Source: JBBPZA01 sp038199375 (lineage in GTDB: Bacteria; Actinomycetota; Thermoleophilia; Solirubrobacterales; Solirubrobacteraceae). From it: a stretch of 55,660 nucleotides of DNA. The stretch covers positions 1-55,660 of the forward strand of contig JBBPZA010000106.1 in NCBI GenBank assembly GCA_038199375.1, written 5' to 3'. Within the stretch, counting starts at the first letter, position 1, and each line of letters begins with the position of its first letter. A program made the translations under genes and the position numbers. Below the pieces are notes generated by a model. The model saw nothing but the letters and a program-made list of their open reading frames with translations. It did no database searches and was not told the origin of the DNA. This document shows positions 47,720 to 55,587 of the stretch, piece by piece.

Positions 47720-50700
47720 TGACACCGAGGCTTGCGCCAAGCCGCGCGATCAGCGCAGCGGCAACGGCTGGGTCAACGTCACCGTACTCCACCAGATGCC
47801 CCTCGACGGGGATGGGAAGCAGGCCGCTGCAAAGCACGAGTGCGCGCTCAAAGAGCCAGGGTGGCTCTGCCCCGCGGTGGCACAGTGCGCGGTGGCGCTC
47901 GGCGTCGTAGGCCAGGAGCGGGCTTCGTTCGGAGGCCAGCCACTTGGCGAGCCTCGCATCAGCGACTCGGAGGTCATAACCGTCTCCGTGCATCACAACG
48001 CGCGGCGGGCCGACGGTCCGGTAGGCACCCGGCAGGCGGGCTGAGGGCGCGGGCAGCCATCGCATCGACTCCACGTCAAGTCGCTGAAGGGTCGTGCTTG
48101 CTGGCGCCGCCGGGACCCGCGGGAGCTCGCTCCGAAGCGCGGCGAGCCTCGGCAGCGCGCCGGCAAGCCGAAGCGGAGCTTCACGCTCGACCCCAATCGC
48201 GATCCCACGGCGAGCGGCGATTTCGGCGGCGATCCGCTCGAGGTCGTCTTTGTCCACCCCGAGGAGCCCGACCCGAAAGGGTCCATTGGGCTGGCGGATC
48301 CACTCGACCCGCCCCCCGACTTCGTGCGCGATCCGCCCCATATCGAAGAGCAGCTCGGGTGATCGCCATCCCGCGAGAAACGCCCCGGCCGGTGAGGCAA
48401 CTAGCGCTGGCGGCGAGATCGACCATCTACGGGGTCGCAGGTGATCGTCGAGTTCGACGTCAAGGTGACCAAGCGACGCAAGAGCGCGAGCTGTCTCCGC
48501 CGCTGCCCAGGGTCGGTCGTCGCGCTGGCCAACGAGCTGCTCGAAAGCCGCGAACGTGCCAGCTCCGACGCAGGAAAGCGCGTCGAGCAGTAGGTCGTGG
48601 TCGAGGGGTTCCTCCTGGCGCACGCTCGGGACGGCCGGCGCCGAGGCGGCCGCTGATAGTCGCCGCGCTGCCCCTGGGGGCGCTCCGCGCCGGCGCGGGC
48701 GTGCCGGAAAGCTCTTCTCTAAACCGCAGTACCTGCACTCGCCCTCGAAGGTCTGTCCCCATCGCCGGCGACCGCGGGTCGTGCTCTCGAGCATGAAGTG
48801 GTGTGCGCCGGTGACAAAGCACTCCGGCACGCTGCTGCGGCGCTGGGCCGCGACGGGGGGCTCGGGCTCGTCGTCGTCCTCCGCGACCGGAGGTTGGTGG
48901 GCGGAGAGGTCGCGAGTCGTCGCGGCGGCAGGCGCCGCGTCCGGACTGTTCGCGTCGAGGACAAGCGCCCCTTGGACGCCCTCTCGGTCTGCTCCCGCGC
49001 TGATTGCGCCGAGCGGCTTGCTCGTCGCGTACGCGAGCGTCGACCGGATGATGGGGAAGAAGGGCGCCGAGGAGGAGCGGAGGTGGAAGCTTGTGGCTCC
49101 CAGTGCGCGACCCGCCAGGTCGTTTTCAAAGAGCTGGACGCGATAGTCGCCGTCCCCGAGGTCGAACTCGGTCAGATCGACGATTGCTGCCTCTTGGAAG
49201 AGCTCAAGTGCCTCAGGGTCGGCGGACGGAGCGATCGGCTCGTCCGTCTCGGGAGGCCCCGCGTCGCCCTCGAGCGGCTCAACCCCGGCTTGCGTCGACT
49301 CGGTGCCCTCGCGGACGACGGCGAGGGCGACTACGCGGCCGGGAGGCGCGGTCGCTCGGATCTCCGGTGGGGCCGAGGAGTGCCAGCTCGCGCGGCCTGG
49401 CAGGCGCAGGCCGCCCTCGACCGCGACCTCGGTCCATGCGAGGGGGATGAGGGCGGCGAGATCGGGGGCGGTGGTGTCGCTGATCGCGACGATCTCTACG
49501 CCCTCGAAGGCGATCCAGCCGGCGGGCAAGCCAGGAAGCGTCTCGTAGGGGCGGTATCCCGGTCGAGCGATCACGGCGAGCTCGCGCTCGACGCGGGCTC
49601 GCACGGGCTCGACAGCCAAGAGAAGGTGCTCGGAGCCGAGCCGGACTCGATCCGTTTCGCGGAAGCGCCCGCCCGCTGCCGAGCGGGCGAGGACGACGAG
49701 CGTCCGAGGATCTCGCGCGGCGCGGAAGCGTCCGCTTCCGACCCGCAGCCTCGCGAACAGCAGGTCAGGGACGGATAGCTCGCTAAGGACCGGCCGCCAG
49801 TCCTCGTCGTCGCGCTGCCCAAGGCGGAGCCGCCCGCCCGTGTCGGCGACGGCCGCTGCGCCCGCCTCGTCGGACCCTGGGTCCACGACAAGCTCGTTGA
49901 CCCCCTCTGGACAGCGGACTGAGAGCCCGATCCGCAAGCTTCGTCGTGGCAGCCGCCTAAGTGCGGCGCTGAGCGCCATCGTGCGGCTGCTGGAGGAGGC
50001 GTCCTCGACGACGCCCGACCATGCCTGAAGTTCTACGCATGCCACCTCGGCGACACGCTGTACGACGTCCTGCTGCTGACAAAGCGCCTTCAGGCCACGG
50101 CTGACCCGTGAGTCTGGGAGCGATGCCTCGAGAAGGCGGATCATGTCCTCGACCGCTATCCCCTGTCCCGGACGAAGGCCGAGATCGCTGAACAGCGAAC
50201 GGATGGCGCTGCGGTCGCTCGCGCGAACGAGTGCCTGGGACATTGGGAGTCCAACGTGTACACGGTAGTCGAACGAGTAGGCGGTCGGGATGCCCCGCGT
50301 GTCGCTGTCCTCCGCGATCCAGCGGTTGAGGGCGGACCAGAGCTCGCCAGAGTCCGCGCCAAATCCGCGCACCACCTTCGAGCGCAGGCGCCGGTCGTCG
50401 GGATCCCGGTCGACCGCCTGCAGGAAGCGACCGTAGTAGTTGCTCGCGCGGAACTCCTGGTCGCCGCGCATCCCCTCGGCGACCAGGGACTGAAAGGCGA
50501 GCACCGCCACAATGGGTGGCGGCGTGTCGCGCTCGCTTCGGCGACGCCACGCGCGTAGGCAGCGGACGTGCATGCCAAATAGCGCGACGCCCGCCGCGAG
50601 GCCGAGCGTGGGAGCGACGGCCGCCACGAGCTGCCGCTCGGCCTCGTCAGGGTCCTCGAGCTCCAGGGCGGCCGCGAGGCGGCCCAGCGTGTCTTCCTCG

Positions 50701-50804
50701 AGATCGACGTAGACCGGACGGCCCCCATAGCGCCCGCCGAAGAACTCGGACGCGAGGGCGGCGTTCCATCGGGCGTATGGCGTCGAGTCAGCGAGCGTCG
50801 GCAT
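47712..50804 (-). CDS. Large unknown protein of the helicase pair (DruH-like position)
   Basis: 1030 residues from ATG 50804 (GGTGAGG just upstream). No catalytic motif recognised. It opens MPTLADSTPYARWNAAL, FFGGRYGGRPVYVDLEED. A helical N-terminal third is followed by beta-rich repeats around 300-560, an acidic disordered linker (about 590-640), one zinc pair CRYCG after GQTFEGE, and a C-terminal domain of about 250 residues. Stop and start overlap with the helicase, so the two form a translational unit. A ~1000-aa partner directly upstream of DruE is the layout of Druantia type III (druH-druE); that match is by position and size, not by alignment. Confidence 0.6.
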   Translation of the reverse strand: MPTLADSTPYARWNAALASEFFGGRYGGRPVYVDLEEDTLGRLAAALELEDPDEAERQLVAAVAPTLGLAAGVALFGMHVRCLRAWRRRSERDTPPPIVAVLAFQSLVAEGMRGDQEFRASNYYGRFLQAVDRDPDDRRLRSKVVRGFGADSGELWSALNRWIAEDSDTRGIPTAYSFDYRVHVGLPMSQALVRASDRSAIRSLFSDLGLRPGQGIAVEDMIRLLEASLPDSRVSRGLKALCQQQDVVQRVAEVACVELQAWSGVVEDASSSSRTMALSAALRRLPRRSLRIGLSVRCPEGVNELVVDPGSDEAGAAAVADTGGRLRLGQRDDEDWRPVLSELSVPDLLFARLRVGSGRFRAARDPRTLVVLARSAAGGRFRETDRVRLGSEHLLLAVEPVRARVERELAVIARPGYRPYETLPGLPAGWIAFEGVEIVAISDTTAPDLAALIPLAWTEVAVEGGLRLPGRASWHSSAPPEIRATAPPGRVVALAVVREGTESTQAGVEPLEGDAGPPETDEPIAPSADPEALELFQEAAIVDLTEFDLGDGDYRVQLFENDLAGRALGATSFHLRSSSAPFFPIIRSTLAYATSKPLGAISAGADREGVQGALVLDANSPDAAPAAATTRDLSAHQPPVAEDDDEPEPPVAAQRRSSVPECFVTGAHHFMLESTTRGRRRWGQTFEGECRYCGLEKSFPARPRRRGAPPGAARRLSAAASAPAVPSVRQEEPLDHDLLLDALSCVGAGTFAAFEQLVGQRDDRPWAAAETARALASLGHLDVELDDHLRPRRWSISPPALVASPAGAFLAGWRSPELLFDMGRIAHEVGGRVEWIRQPNGPFRVGLLGVDKDDLERIAAEIAARRGIAIGVEREAPLRLAGALPRLAALRSELPRVPAAPASTTLQRLDVESMRWLPAPSARLPGAYRTVGPPRVVMHGDGYDLRVADARLAKWLASERSPLLAYDAERHRALCHRGAEPPWLFERALVLCSGLLPIPVEGHLVEYGDVDPAVAAALIARLGASLGVNA

Positions 50805-50850
50805 CACCTCACCTTCGCCGAGCCTACTTCGACCGCGTCGCACCCTAACG

Positions 50851-51354
50851 CTAGATGGCCACAACGACGACGACGATGCCTGCGCAGACGCCAAAACCGA
50901 GGGCGATCGCAGCGGAGATGAGCGCTGCTTGGATCAACCGGTACTTGATCCAAGCGATCTTGCTCAGCGTCAGCAGTTGCTCGGCATCGCGGTTCTCGGT
51001 GCGAGAGGCCTCGCGCTCCAACTCGTCCTCCAGTTCAGCGACCGTGGCGATTGTCCTGACCTGGCCGAAGAACGTGAGCCGCCGCGGGCTACGTACCTTG
51101 ATACGCGGGAAGATGGCGAGGCCCAGCAAGACGAGCGCGGCGAGAAGAGCAAGGATGGCGAGCCAGGCCACGGCCTCCGCCGGGAACGTCAGCTCGACCG
51201 GCGTCCACTTGTCGCTCAATGCTGACGCGAATAGACCGCCGGCGACGATGCCCACGACGGCGAAGAGGATGTTGGCCTTGGTGTCGGCCTTGGCGAGGTC
51301 CTCGCGTGTGTGTTGAAGCATCGTGACTGCCAGTTGGCGGGCGTCTTCCGTCAT
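50851..51354 (-). CDS. Pycsar-type transmembrane effector
   Basis: 167 residues from ATG 51354 with GAGGAAG about 8 bases upstream. It begins MTEDARQLAVTMLQ, then HTREDLAKADTKANILFAVVG (cited in two parts), i.e. a D-x-KA motif running straight into the first membrane helix; helices at about 31-50, 65-87 and 140-165. The loop between carries FFGQVRTI and ELEDELEREASRT. This matches the small Pycsar effector family (DUF5706), membrane proteins that bind cCMP or cUMP and disrupt the membrane after phage sensing. It lies two genes downstream of a nucleotide cyclase and 46 bases before the DruH-like gene. Confidence 0.75.
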   Translation of the reverse strand: MTEDARQLAVTMLQHTREDLAKADTKANILFAVVGIVAGGLFASALSDKWTPVELTFPAEAVAWLAILALLAALVLLGLAIFPRIKVRSPRRLTFFGQVRTIATVAELEDELEREASRTENRDAEQLLTLSKIAWIKYRLIQAALISAAIALGFGVCAGIVVVVVAI

Positions 51355-51379
51355 GAGGGGCTTCCTCGCGTCGCGCGAG

Positions 51380-52096
51380 CTAGGGCCTCTGTTCCTCAGC
51401 AAGGGCGGTGAGCTGGCTGTAAGTGAGGCGCGCTAGCTCTGGAGCTTCCCAGAGGGCTCGGAGGAGCTGCTTCAACGTTTCGCGATGGCAGTTTTCGCTG
51501 GTGTCTCCGGAGTCGCAGGGGCAGCGGGCCGTGCGGCTAACGCCGGCTCTCTTGGCGGCTTCCCAGAGACGTCCCCGAACATCGGCCGCTGCGGGGGCGA
51601 GCGCGTCGGCGGCGAAGATGGCGTAGGCACCTTGAGCACCGTGCGGATACTCAGGTCCAGGGAAGCGAGCGGCGGGGTTATGGCGGCGCTGCGAATCGAG
51701 AATGAGCTGTTGGCGCAGGAAGGACTTGAGGTCGGAGATGTATTTGAGCAGCGATCCCTCGGGCTTGAGGTCGGGCTCGTTGGCACCGGGCAAGAACAGG
51801 CAGAAGCGAGCCCTGTCCTCGATGTGGCGATCGAGGGCAGGGGTCCAGCGACGCTCGGCGTCGTAGGCGCGCGGCGGGCGCTTCGGGTAGGTCGTGCCGA
51901 ACTCAATGCGCACATCGATGGGCTCCATCGAGCCGTCGGGCAACGTGATGAGGACCGAGCCCCTCGCCGTGGCGGTGTGCCCGTCCGCGCCCATCTCGTA
52001 GCGCAGCGCCGGCTCGTGAATGGCGAGCAGGTCGAGGTCGCGGCGCAGCCGCTGTGCCCTAGCGGTGCCAGCGGCGTCGGGGCTGGGCAAGCTCAT
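51380..52096 (-). CDS. E2 (ubiquitin-conjugating)-like protein with zinc tail
   Basis: 238 residues from ATG 52096, overlapping the cyclase gene end by 38 bases. Residues 30-135 fit an E2 fold: a beta-sheet opening (GSVLITLPDGSMEPIDVRIE), then FGTTYPKRPPRAYD, WTPALDRHIEDRARFCLFLPG, where His91 and Cys99 stand where prokaryotic E2-like proteins keep His and the catalytic Cys, then a helical end. The C-terminus carries CPCDSGDTSENCH (192-204), like a SEC-C zinc motif. E2-like proteins in type II CBASS (fused with E1 in Cap2) attach a conjugate to the cyclase. No intact E1 is near; a fragment resembling an E1 end lies at 54890-55154. Confidence 0.7.
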   Translation of the reverse strand: MSLPSPDAAGTARAQRLRRDLDLLAIHEPALRYEMGADGHTATARGSVLITLPDGSMEPIDVRIEFGTTYPKRPPRAYDAERRWTPALDRHIEDRARFCLFLPGANEPDLKPEGSLLKYISDLKSFLRQQLILDSQRRHNPAARFPGPEYPHGAQGAYAIFAADALAPAAADVRGRLWEAAKRAGVSRTARCPCDSGDTSENCHRETLKQLLRALWEAPELARLTYSQLTALAEEQRP

Positions 52097-53585
52097 CAGT
52101 GGCGCCTTGGATCGCAGGGATGCTGAGCGAGCTACCGTTTGAGCCGCCGCCCTCGTCGAGGCGCTCGGCTTCCTCGGCAAGGATCACGTCGTTGTAGCGG
52201 AGGCGCTTCGCGAGGTAGCACTTTTTGCTCGTGTCCCAGGGGAAGAGGTCGGCGACGCGCTTGGGCAGGAGCTTGTAGACGGCGTTGGAGATGCCGACCT
52301 CGTCGCCGTCGAGTCGGCCCTGAATCTTGGCCGCGAGGCGGACGGCCCTGCCGAGGCAGATCATGTCGCGGTTGCCGTGCTGTCCTAGCTTGGACACGAT
52401 CGTGAGGCCGGCGTCGACGCCGATCGCAAGGTGGATGTCGTCGGGGTTGCCGATGACGGCAGGGAGGCTCTCCTCCATCGTGCTCTGCCAGGCGGCGGCG
52501 AGGCGGACCGCGTGCAGGGCGCGCGCGTCCTCGGCGTCGTGGGGGAGGTGGTCGAGGGCCTGGGTACGGTCGCCCTGGTACTGGACGCGGAGGGTGCCGA
52601 AGTCCTGCGTGGTGACATGGCGTATCTCGGCGCGCGTGATGTGGAAGCGTCGGATGAGGCGCTCCCTGTCGTAGTCCTCGGTGGCGGCCTCCACGACGCC
52701 GGTGAAGCCGTCGATGTCGCCGAAGAGCGAGACGGAGTCGTTGAGCTTGGTGTTGGCGAGCGAGAGGCGGTCCTTGTCGATGGTCGTCGTTGCTTTTGTG
52801 ATGCCCACCTTGTTGAGGGGGGTGTTGGCGAGGTCGTCCTGGATGCGCTTGGCGCTGACGTCGAGGGACCAGCTGAGTTTGTAGCGCTCGACGGCGGCCT
52901 CGACGCCCTCGAGCTCCATTGCGACGCGGACGTAGCCGTCGCGCGTGTCGGTGAGCGTGGCGTCGAGTTCGTCGTCGATGAGCTCGGCCAGCGCAGACGT
53001 GACGCGCAGTGCTGTGCCGGTCTTGACCGCCTTGGCGCCCTGGTTGGCCGCATCACCGATGAACAGCAGCTCGGAGTCGCCGCGTGAGCCGCTGCGCGTG
53101 GCGAGCGTTTCGCCAAAGGCCGCGCCGGCCGCGAGGGCGAAGCCGCCGTGGTCGCCCAGTATCTCGTTGAAGGCCTGCGTAGTCGTGATGTAGATCGCGT
53201 GGGCGAGCGCGACCGCGCGACCAATGATCTCGGAGGTGTCGCTCACCGGCCGGTAAACGAGTGCGTGGAGGCGGGTGCCCTGGAAGTGGATCTGCGCGGC
53301 GTCGAAGTCCTTACAGACAATGCGGTTGGTCTCGCGCTGCCAAAGGTGCACTCTGCGCGTCGGCGCGCGCGCGGCGTCGTGATCAGCCACATCGAGCAGG
53401 TCGGTAACGTGCGCGGGCTCGTTGGCGACAGCCGAATACAGGTGCGCTCCGTTGATGCGCTTCGGCTTGCCGAGCGTGACGTTCTCGAGGTTCATCTCGC
53501 GCTTCAGCGAGGTGACCTCGATCGGCGGGATACTGCGCTCGATGCCCTCGATCCTTTTGACGGCAGTGTCCTTGTTCCAGCTCAT
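52059..53585 (-). CDS. Tandem class III nucleotide cyclase (PycC-like)
   Basis: 508 residues from ATG 53585 with GGAG 5 bases upstream. Two cyclase-like halves are seen. The C-terminal half (about 280-440) has the metal-binding aspartates in SLFGDIDGF (Asp290) and YQGDR (Asp339), but its Asn/Arg motif is changed to GRAVRLAAK. The N-terminal half (about 45-205) lacks both aspartates but keeps GDAANQGAK with Asn181 and Lys185. So one composite active site could form, as in the two halves of animal adenylyl cyclase. Next to a Pycsar-type effector, it probably makes cCMP or cUMP; the base is not determined here. Confidence 0.78.
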   Translation of the reverse strand: MSWNKDTAVKRIEGIERSIPPIEVTSLKREMNLENVTLGKPKRINGAHLYSAVANEPAHVTDLLDVADHDAARAPTRRVHLWQRETNRIVCKDFDAAQIHFQGTRLHALVYRPVSDTSEIIGRAVALAHAIYITTTQAFNEILGDHGGFALAAGAAFGETLATRSGSRGDSELLFIGDAANQGAKAVKTGTALRVTSALAELIDDELDATLTDTRDGYVRVAMELEGVEAAVERYKLSWSLDVSAKRIQDDLANTPLNKVGITKATTTIDKDRLSLANTKLNDSVSLFGDIDGFTGVVEAATEDYDRERLIRRFHITRAEIRHVTTQDFGTLRVQYQGDRTQALDHLPHDAEDARALHAVRLAAAWQSTMEESLPAVIGNPDDIHLAIGVDAGLTIVSKLGQHGNRDMICLGRAVRLAAKIQGRLDGDEVGISNAVYKLLPKRVADLFPWDTSKKCYLAKRLRYNDVILAEEAERLDEGGGSNGSSLSIPAIQGATDELAQPRRRWHR

Positions 53586-53663
53586 GCGACTCCGAACGTG
53601 TCATGACCGAGCGTTACGCTTCGTGGCGATCGGGCGCTCGAAGCGGTTCTCCTTGGCGGCCGG

Positions 53664-53682
53664 GTGTTGGATTTGCGAACAC
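53664..53682. promoter_or_regulatory. Putative operator between regulator and defence operon
   Basis: GTGTT (53664-53668) and AACAC (53678-53682) with a 9-base spacer sit in the 111-base divergent gap. A TAACGT box at 53685-53690 ends 6 bases before the GTG of the HTH-ImmA gene. An HTH dimer here could repress both directions. Confidence 0.4.
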
Positions 53683-53696
53683 TGTAACGTACCCAC

Positions 53697-54899
53697 GTGT
53701 CGGATGACCTAACGGTGGCGCGACGCGCGTCTGAGCAGCAGGGCGCCCTCGCGGAGCGACTCCGCCTAGCGCGGGCGCGCGCGGGTGTGAGCCAGGCGGT
53801 GATCGCAGAGGCGATGGCGATCCCGCGCAGCGCCGTGTCGCTGCTCGAATCCGGCGAGCGGTCGATTTCTGGCTTAGAGCTCGCGGCGTTCGCCGACGCT
53901 GTGGGTGAGAGCGTTGAATTCTTGCTCCGCGGGGAGCTACCCGACGCCGGAGCGGGGCAACTGGACGACCATGGGATCCTCGCCTACTTCCGCGCCGAGG
54001 GCGCCGTCCCGGCAGCCGACGAACCCTGGCTTCGAGATGCGGCGAAGCGCTGGTACGACTACGCGTGGATTGAGCGCCAAGTCTTCGGGAGTCAGCGCTA
54101 CGACTTGCCAACGTATCCCGTCCCCCAGGGCCGCGCCTACGAGCAAGGAGAGCGACTCGCCGAGCAAGAGCGCCGACGCCTCGGCCTCGGGCACGCGGCG
54201 ATCCGCTCGGTGATTGAGCTTCTAGAGGGTGAGGGTGTCAAGGTCCTTGTGTTGCCTTTCCAGGGCAACACGCCGGTTTCCGGCTGCTATTTCTTCGCGG
54301 AAGAACTCGGTCCGTGTGTACTCATCAATGAACTCGAACGGCCAAGCCGACGCCGGTTCACGGCCGCGCACGAATACGCGCATTTCCTCGTGGATCGAGG
54401 CGCATTTGAGGGTGAAGTCTGCAGCCACCATCGTCGCCGTGAACCATTTGAAATGCGGGCGAACGCGTTTGCCGCGGCGTTTCTGCTGCCCGTGGCCGGC
54501 ATCGACGAAGCGTTGCGCGTTGACCTCGGTCGTGAGCCCGGTCGCGTGACTCCAGAGGACGCGATCCACTTGATGTACAGGTTCGGCGTTAGCTATGAGG
54601 CCGTGACCTGGCGCTTGCTCAACCTGGGCTGGATCAGCGGCGGCCAGCGTGAGGCACTCGCAAGTCTCCACTCCACGGCGCTGGCGGAGCGCCTCGGCTA
54701 CTCGGACATCGAGCCAGGTGAGGAAGAGCCGCGACCCAGGCGATACCAAGCACTGGCGCTTCATGCCTGGCGGAATGGAAAGCTCGACGGCAAGCAGGTA
54801 GTCGAGCTCCTCGGGATGTTGCCAGGCGACGTCCCCGCTGGTGTGCCTCCAACTCCGCACTCGCGACGCAAGCCGCCAGCCGAACCCGATTGGCTCTGA
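53697..54899 (+). CDS. XRE-type HTH fused to ImmA/IrrE metallopeptidase domain
   Basis: 400 residues from GTG 53697. Residues 17-75 are an XRE helix-turn-helix (AERLRLARARAGVSQAVIAEAM, cited in part, then IPRSAVSLLESGERSISGLEL). From about 190 comes an ImmA/IrrE domain with zinc motif HEYAH in RFTAAHEYAHFLVD and a downstream MRANAFAAAFLLP. The tail is basic and Pro-rich. It is divergent from the cyclase operon. In CBASS, separate CapH (HTH) and CapP (peptidase) switch defence on after DNA damage; here both are one chain, so it may cut itself to lift repression. Confidence 0.88.
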   Translation: MSDDLTVARRASEQQGALAERLRLARARAGVSQAVIAEAMAIPRSAVSLLESGERSISGLELAAFADAVGESVEFLLRGELPDAGAGQLDDHGILAYFRAEGAVPAADEPWLRDAAKRWYDYAWIERQVFGSQRYDLPTYPVPQGRAYEQGERLAEQERRRLGLGHAAIRSVIELLEGEGVKVLVLPFQGNTPVSGCYFFAEELGPCVLINELERPSRRRFTAAHEYAHFLVDRGAFEGEVCSHHRRREPFEMRANAFAAAFLLPVAGIDEALRVDLGREPGRVTPEDAIHLMYRFGVSYEAVTWRLLNLGWISGGQREALASLHSTALAERLGYSDIEPGEEEPRPRRYQALALHAWRNGKLDGKQVVELLGMLPGDVPAGVPPTPHSRRKPPAEPDWL

Positions 54900-55154
54900 G
54901 AGTCGGGCCCGGCAGCGCGATACAGCTGAAGCCCGCTCTTGGTGCCGACTGGCGCGACGGCGACGCCCGCTACCGTGTCTGCCGGTACCGGCGTCCCGCC
55001 ATCCAGCCGGCGTCGGCGACGCTTGCTGGCCTGCAGGCCGAGGCGACTATCCAGGCGATCCAGGGACAACACCCGCTCGGCTTCAAGCCGATGACACTCG
55101 ATGTCAGGACCGGCGAGCAGCACCTATACGGGCTCGCCCGCAACCCGACGTGCG
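54890..55154 (+). pseudogene. Remnant resembling the C-terminus of an E1/ThiF-like protein
   Basis: The frame following the HTH-ImmA stop reads CRYRRPAIQPASATLAGLQAE, ATIQAIQGQHPLGFKP and MTLDVRTGEQHLYGLARNPTC. This resembles the end of ThiF/E1 adenylyltransferases: a helix starting PxxA/TxxAGLQA-E-A, a strand with fD-xxTG, then the first half of the zinc Cys pair (the second is lost). The adenylation domain is absent. The frame stays open to 55360, but beyond about 55154 the sequence no longer resembles the family and a leftward frame looks better. Short similarity, so the call is tentative; it matters because an E2-like gene lies 3 kb away. Confidence 0.4.
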
Positions 55155-55321
55155 AGGGCATCCACGCGCGGCTCGACGGTGAGCCGGCGCAGCTCGAACA
55201 CGAGGCCTACCGCGTCGCCGATCACCTTCGCCGTCGGCAGCGCGGTGTCGACGATCGGCAGCGGTCCGAGCTGCTGGGAGGCAAGCTCGAACGGCGGCTG
55301 CGGGTGCGGGTGATCGGTCAT
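55124..55321 (-). pseudogene. Possible N-terminal transposase fragment
   Basis: 65 residues from ATG 55321: MTDHPHPQPPFELASQQLGPLPIV, cited in two parts, then TALPTAKVIGDAVGLVFELRRL. The segment around QLGPLPIV resembles the N-terminus of IS1634-type transposases (DUF4277), but the rest is missing and the middle appears deleted. The area 55155-55392 otherwise holds only a short AT-richer divergent gap. Confidence 0.3.
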
Positions 55322-55392
55322 CTGCGTCTCCGTCCGGTAACTACGGTAAAGATACAGTAGGCAACGGACGGAAGCAGGCGAACACCCACCCG

Positions 55393-55551
55393 ATGACCGA
55401 GCACGACGATCACCACGACCTGCAAGCAGCCCGCATCCACGCGCAGATCGCCGAGCTCGGCCCCTGCCTGCCCGGCACAATCAGCACCCGGAAGCTGCGC
55501 TGCGGCAACCCCCGCTGCCGCGTAGTCGTTCAGGGGGTGTCGTGGGGTTGA
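55393..55551 (+). pseudogene. DUF6788-like transposon accessory ORF, interrupted
   Basis: From ATG 55393: MTEHDDHHDLQAARIHAQIA then ELGPCLPGTISTRKLRCGNPRC. The ELGPxLPGT and RCGxPxCRC pattern is that of small DUF6788 proteins found next to transposases. The expected second C-x-C Cys is replaced after CRV, where unrelated sequence starts, giving a stop at 55551. An insertion at about 55530 seems to have cut it. Confidence 0.5.
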
Positions 55552-55587
55552 GCAGGGTTCCTGCCGGGTGAAGGGAATCTTGCAGGT

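Noticed and set aside
42446..50804. Interpretation as a DISARM system
   Set aside because: DISARM has separate DrmA and DrmB plus a PLD-type DrmC; here one giant helicase carries DUF1998 and the partner has no visible PLD motif. Kept only as an alternative.
50851..53585. Interpretation as CBASS
   Set aside because: The cyclase is a class III (adenylyl-cyclase-like) enzyme, not a CD-NTase: there is no GS-x10-DxD nucleotidyltransferase motif, and the effector is of Pycsar TM type.
54890..55360. Intact 156-aa gene after the HTH-ImmA gene
   Set aside because: Only the first ~85 residues look protein-like; the rest is opposite a better leftward frame. Treated as a remnant.
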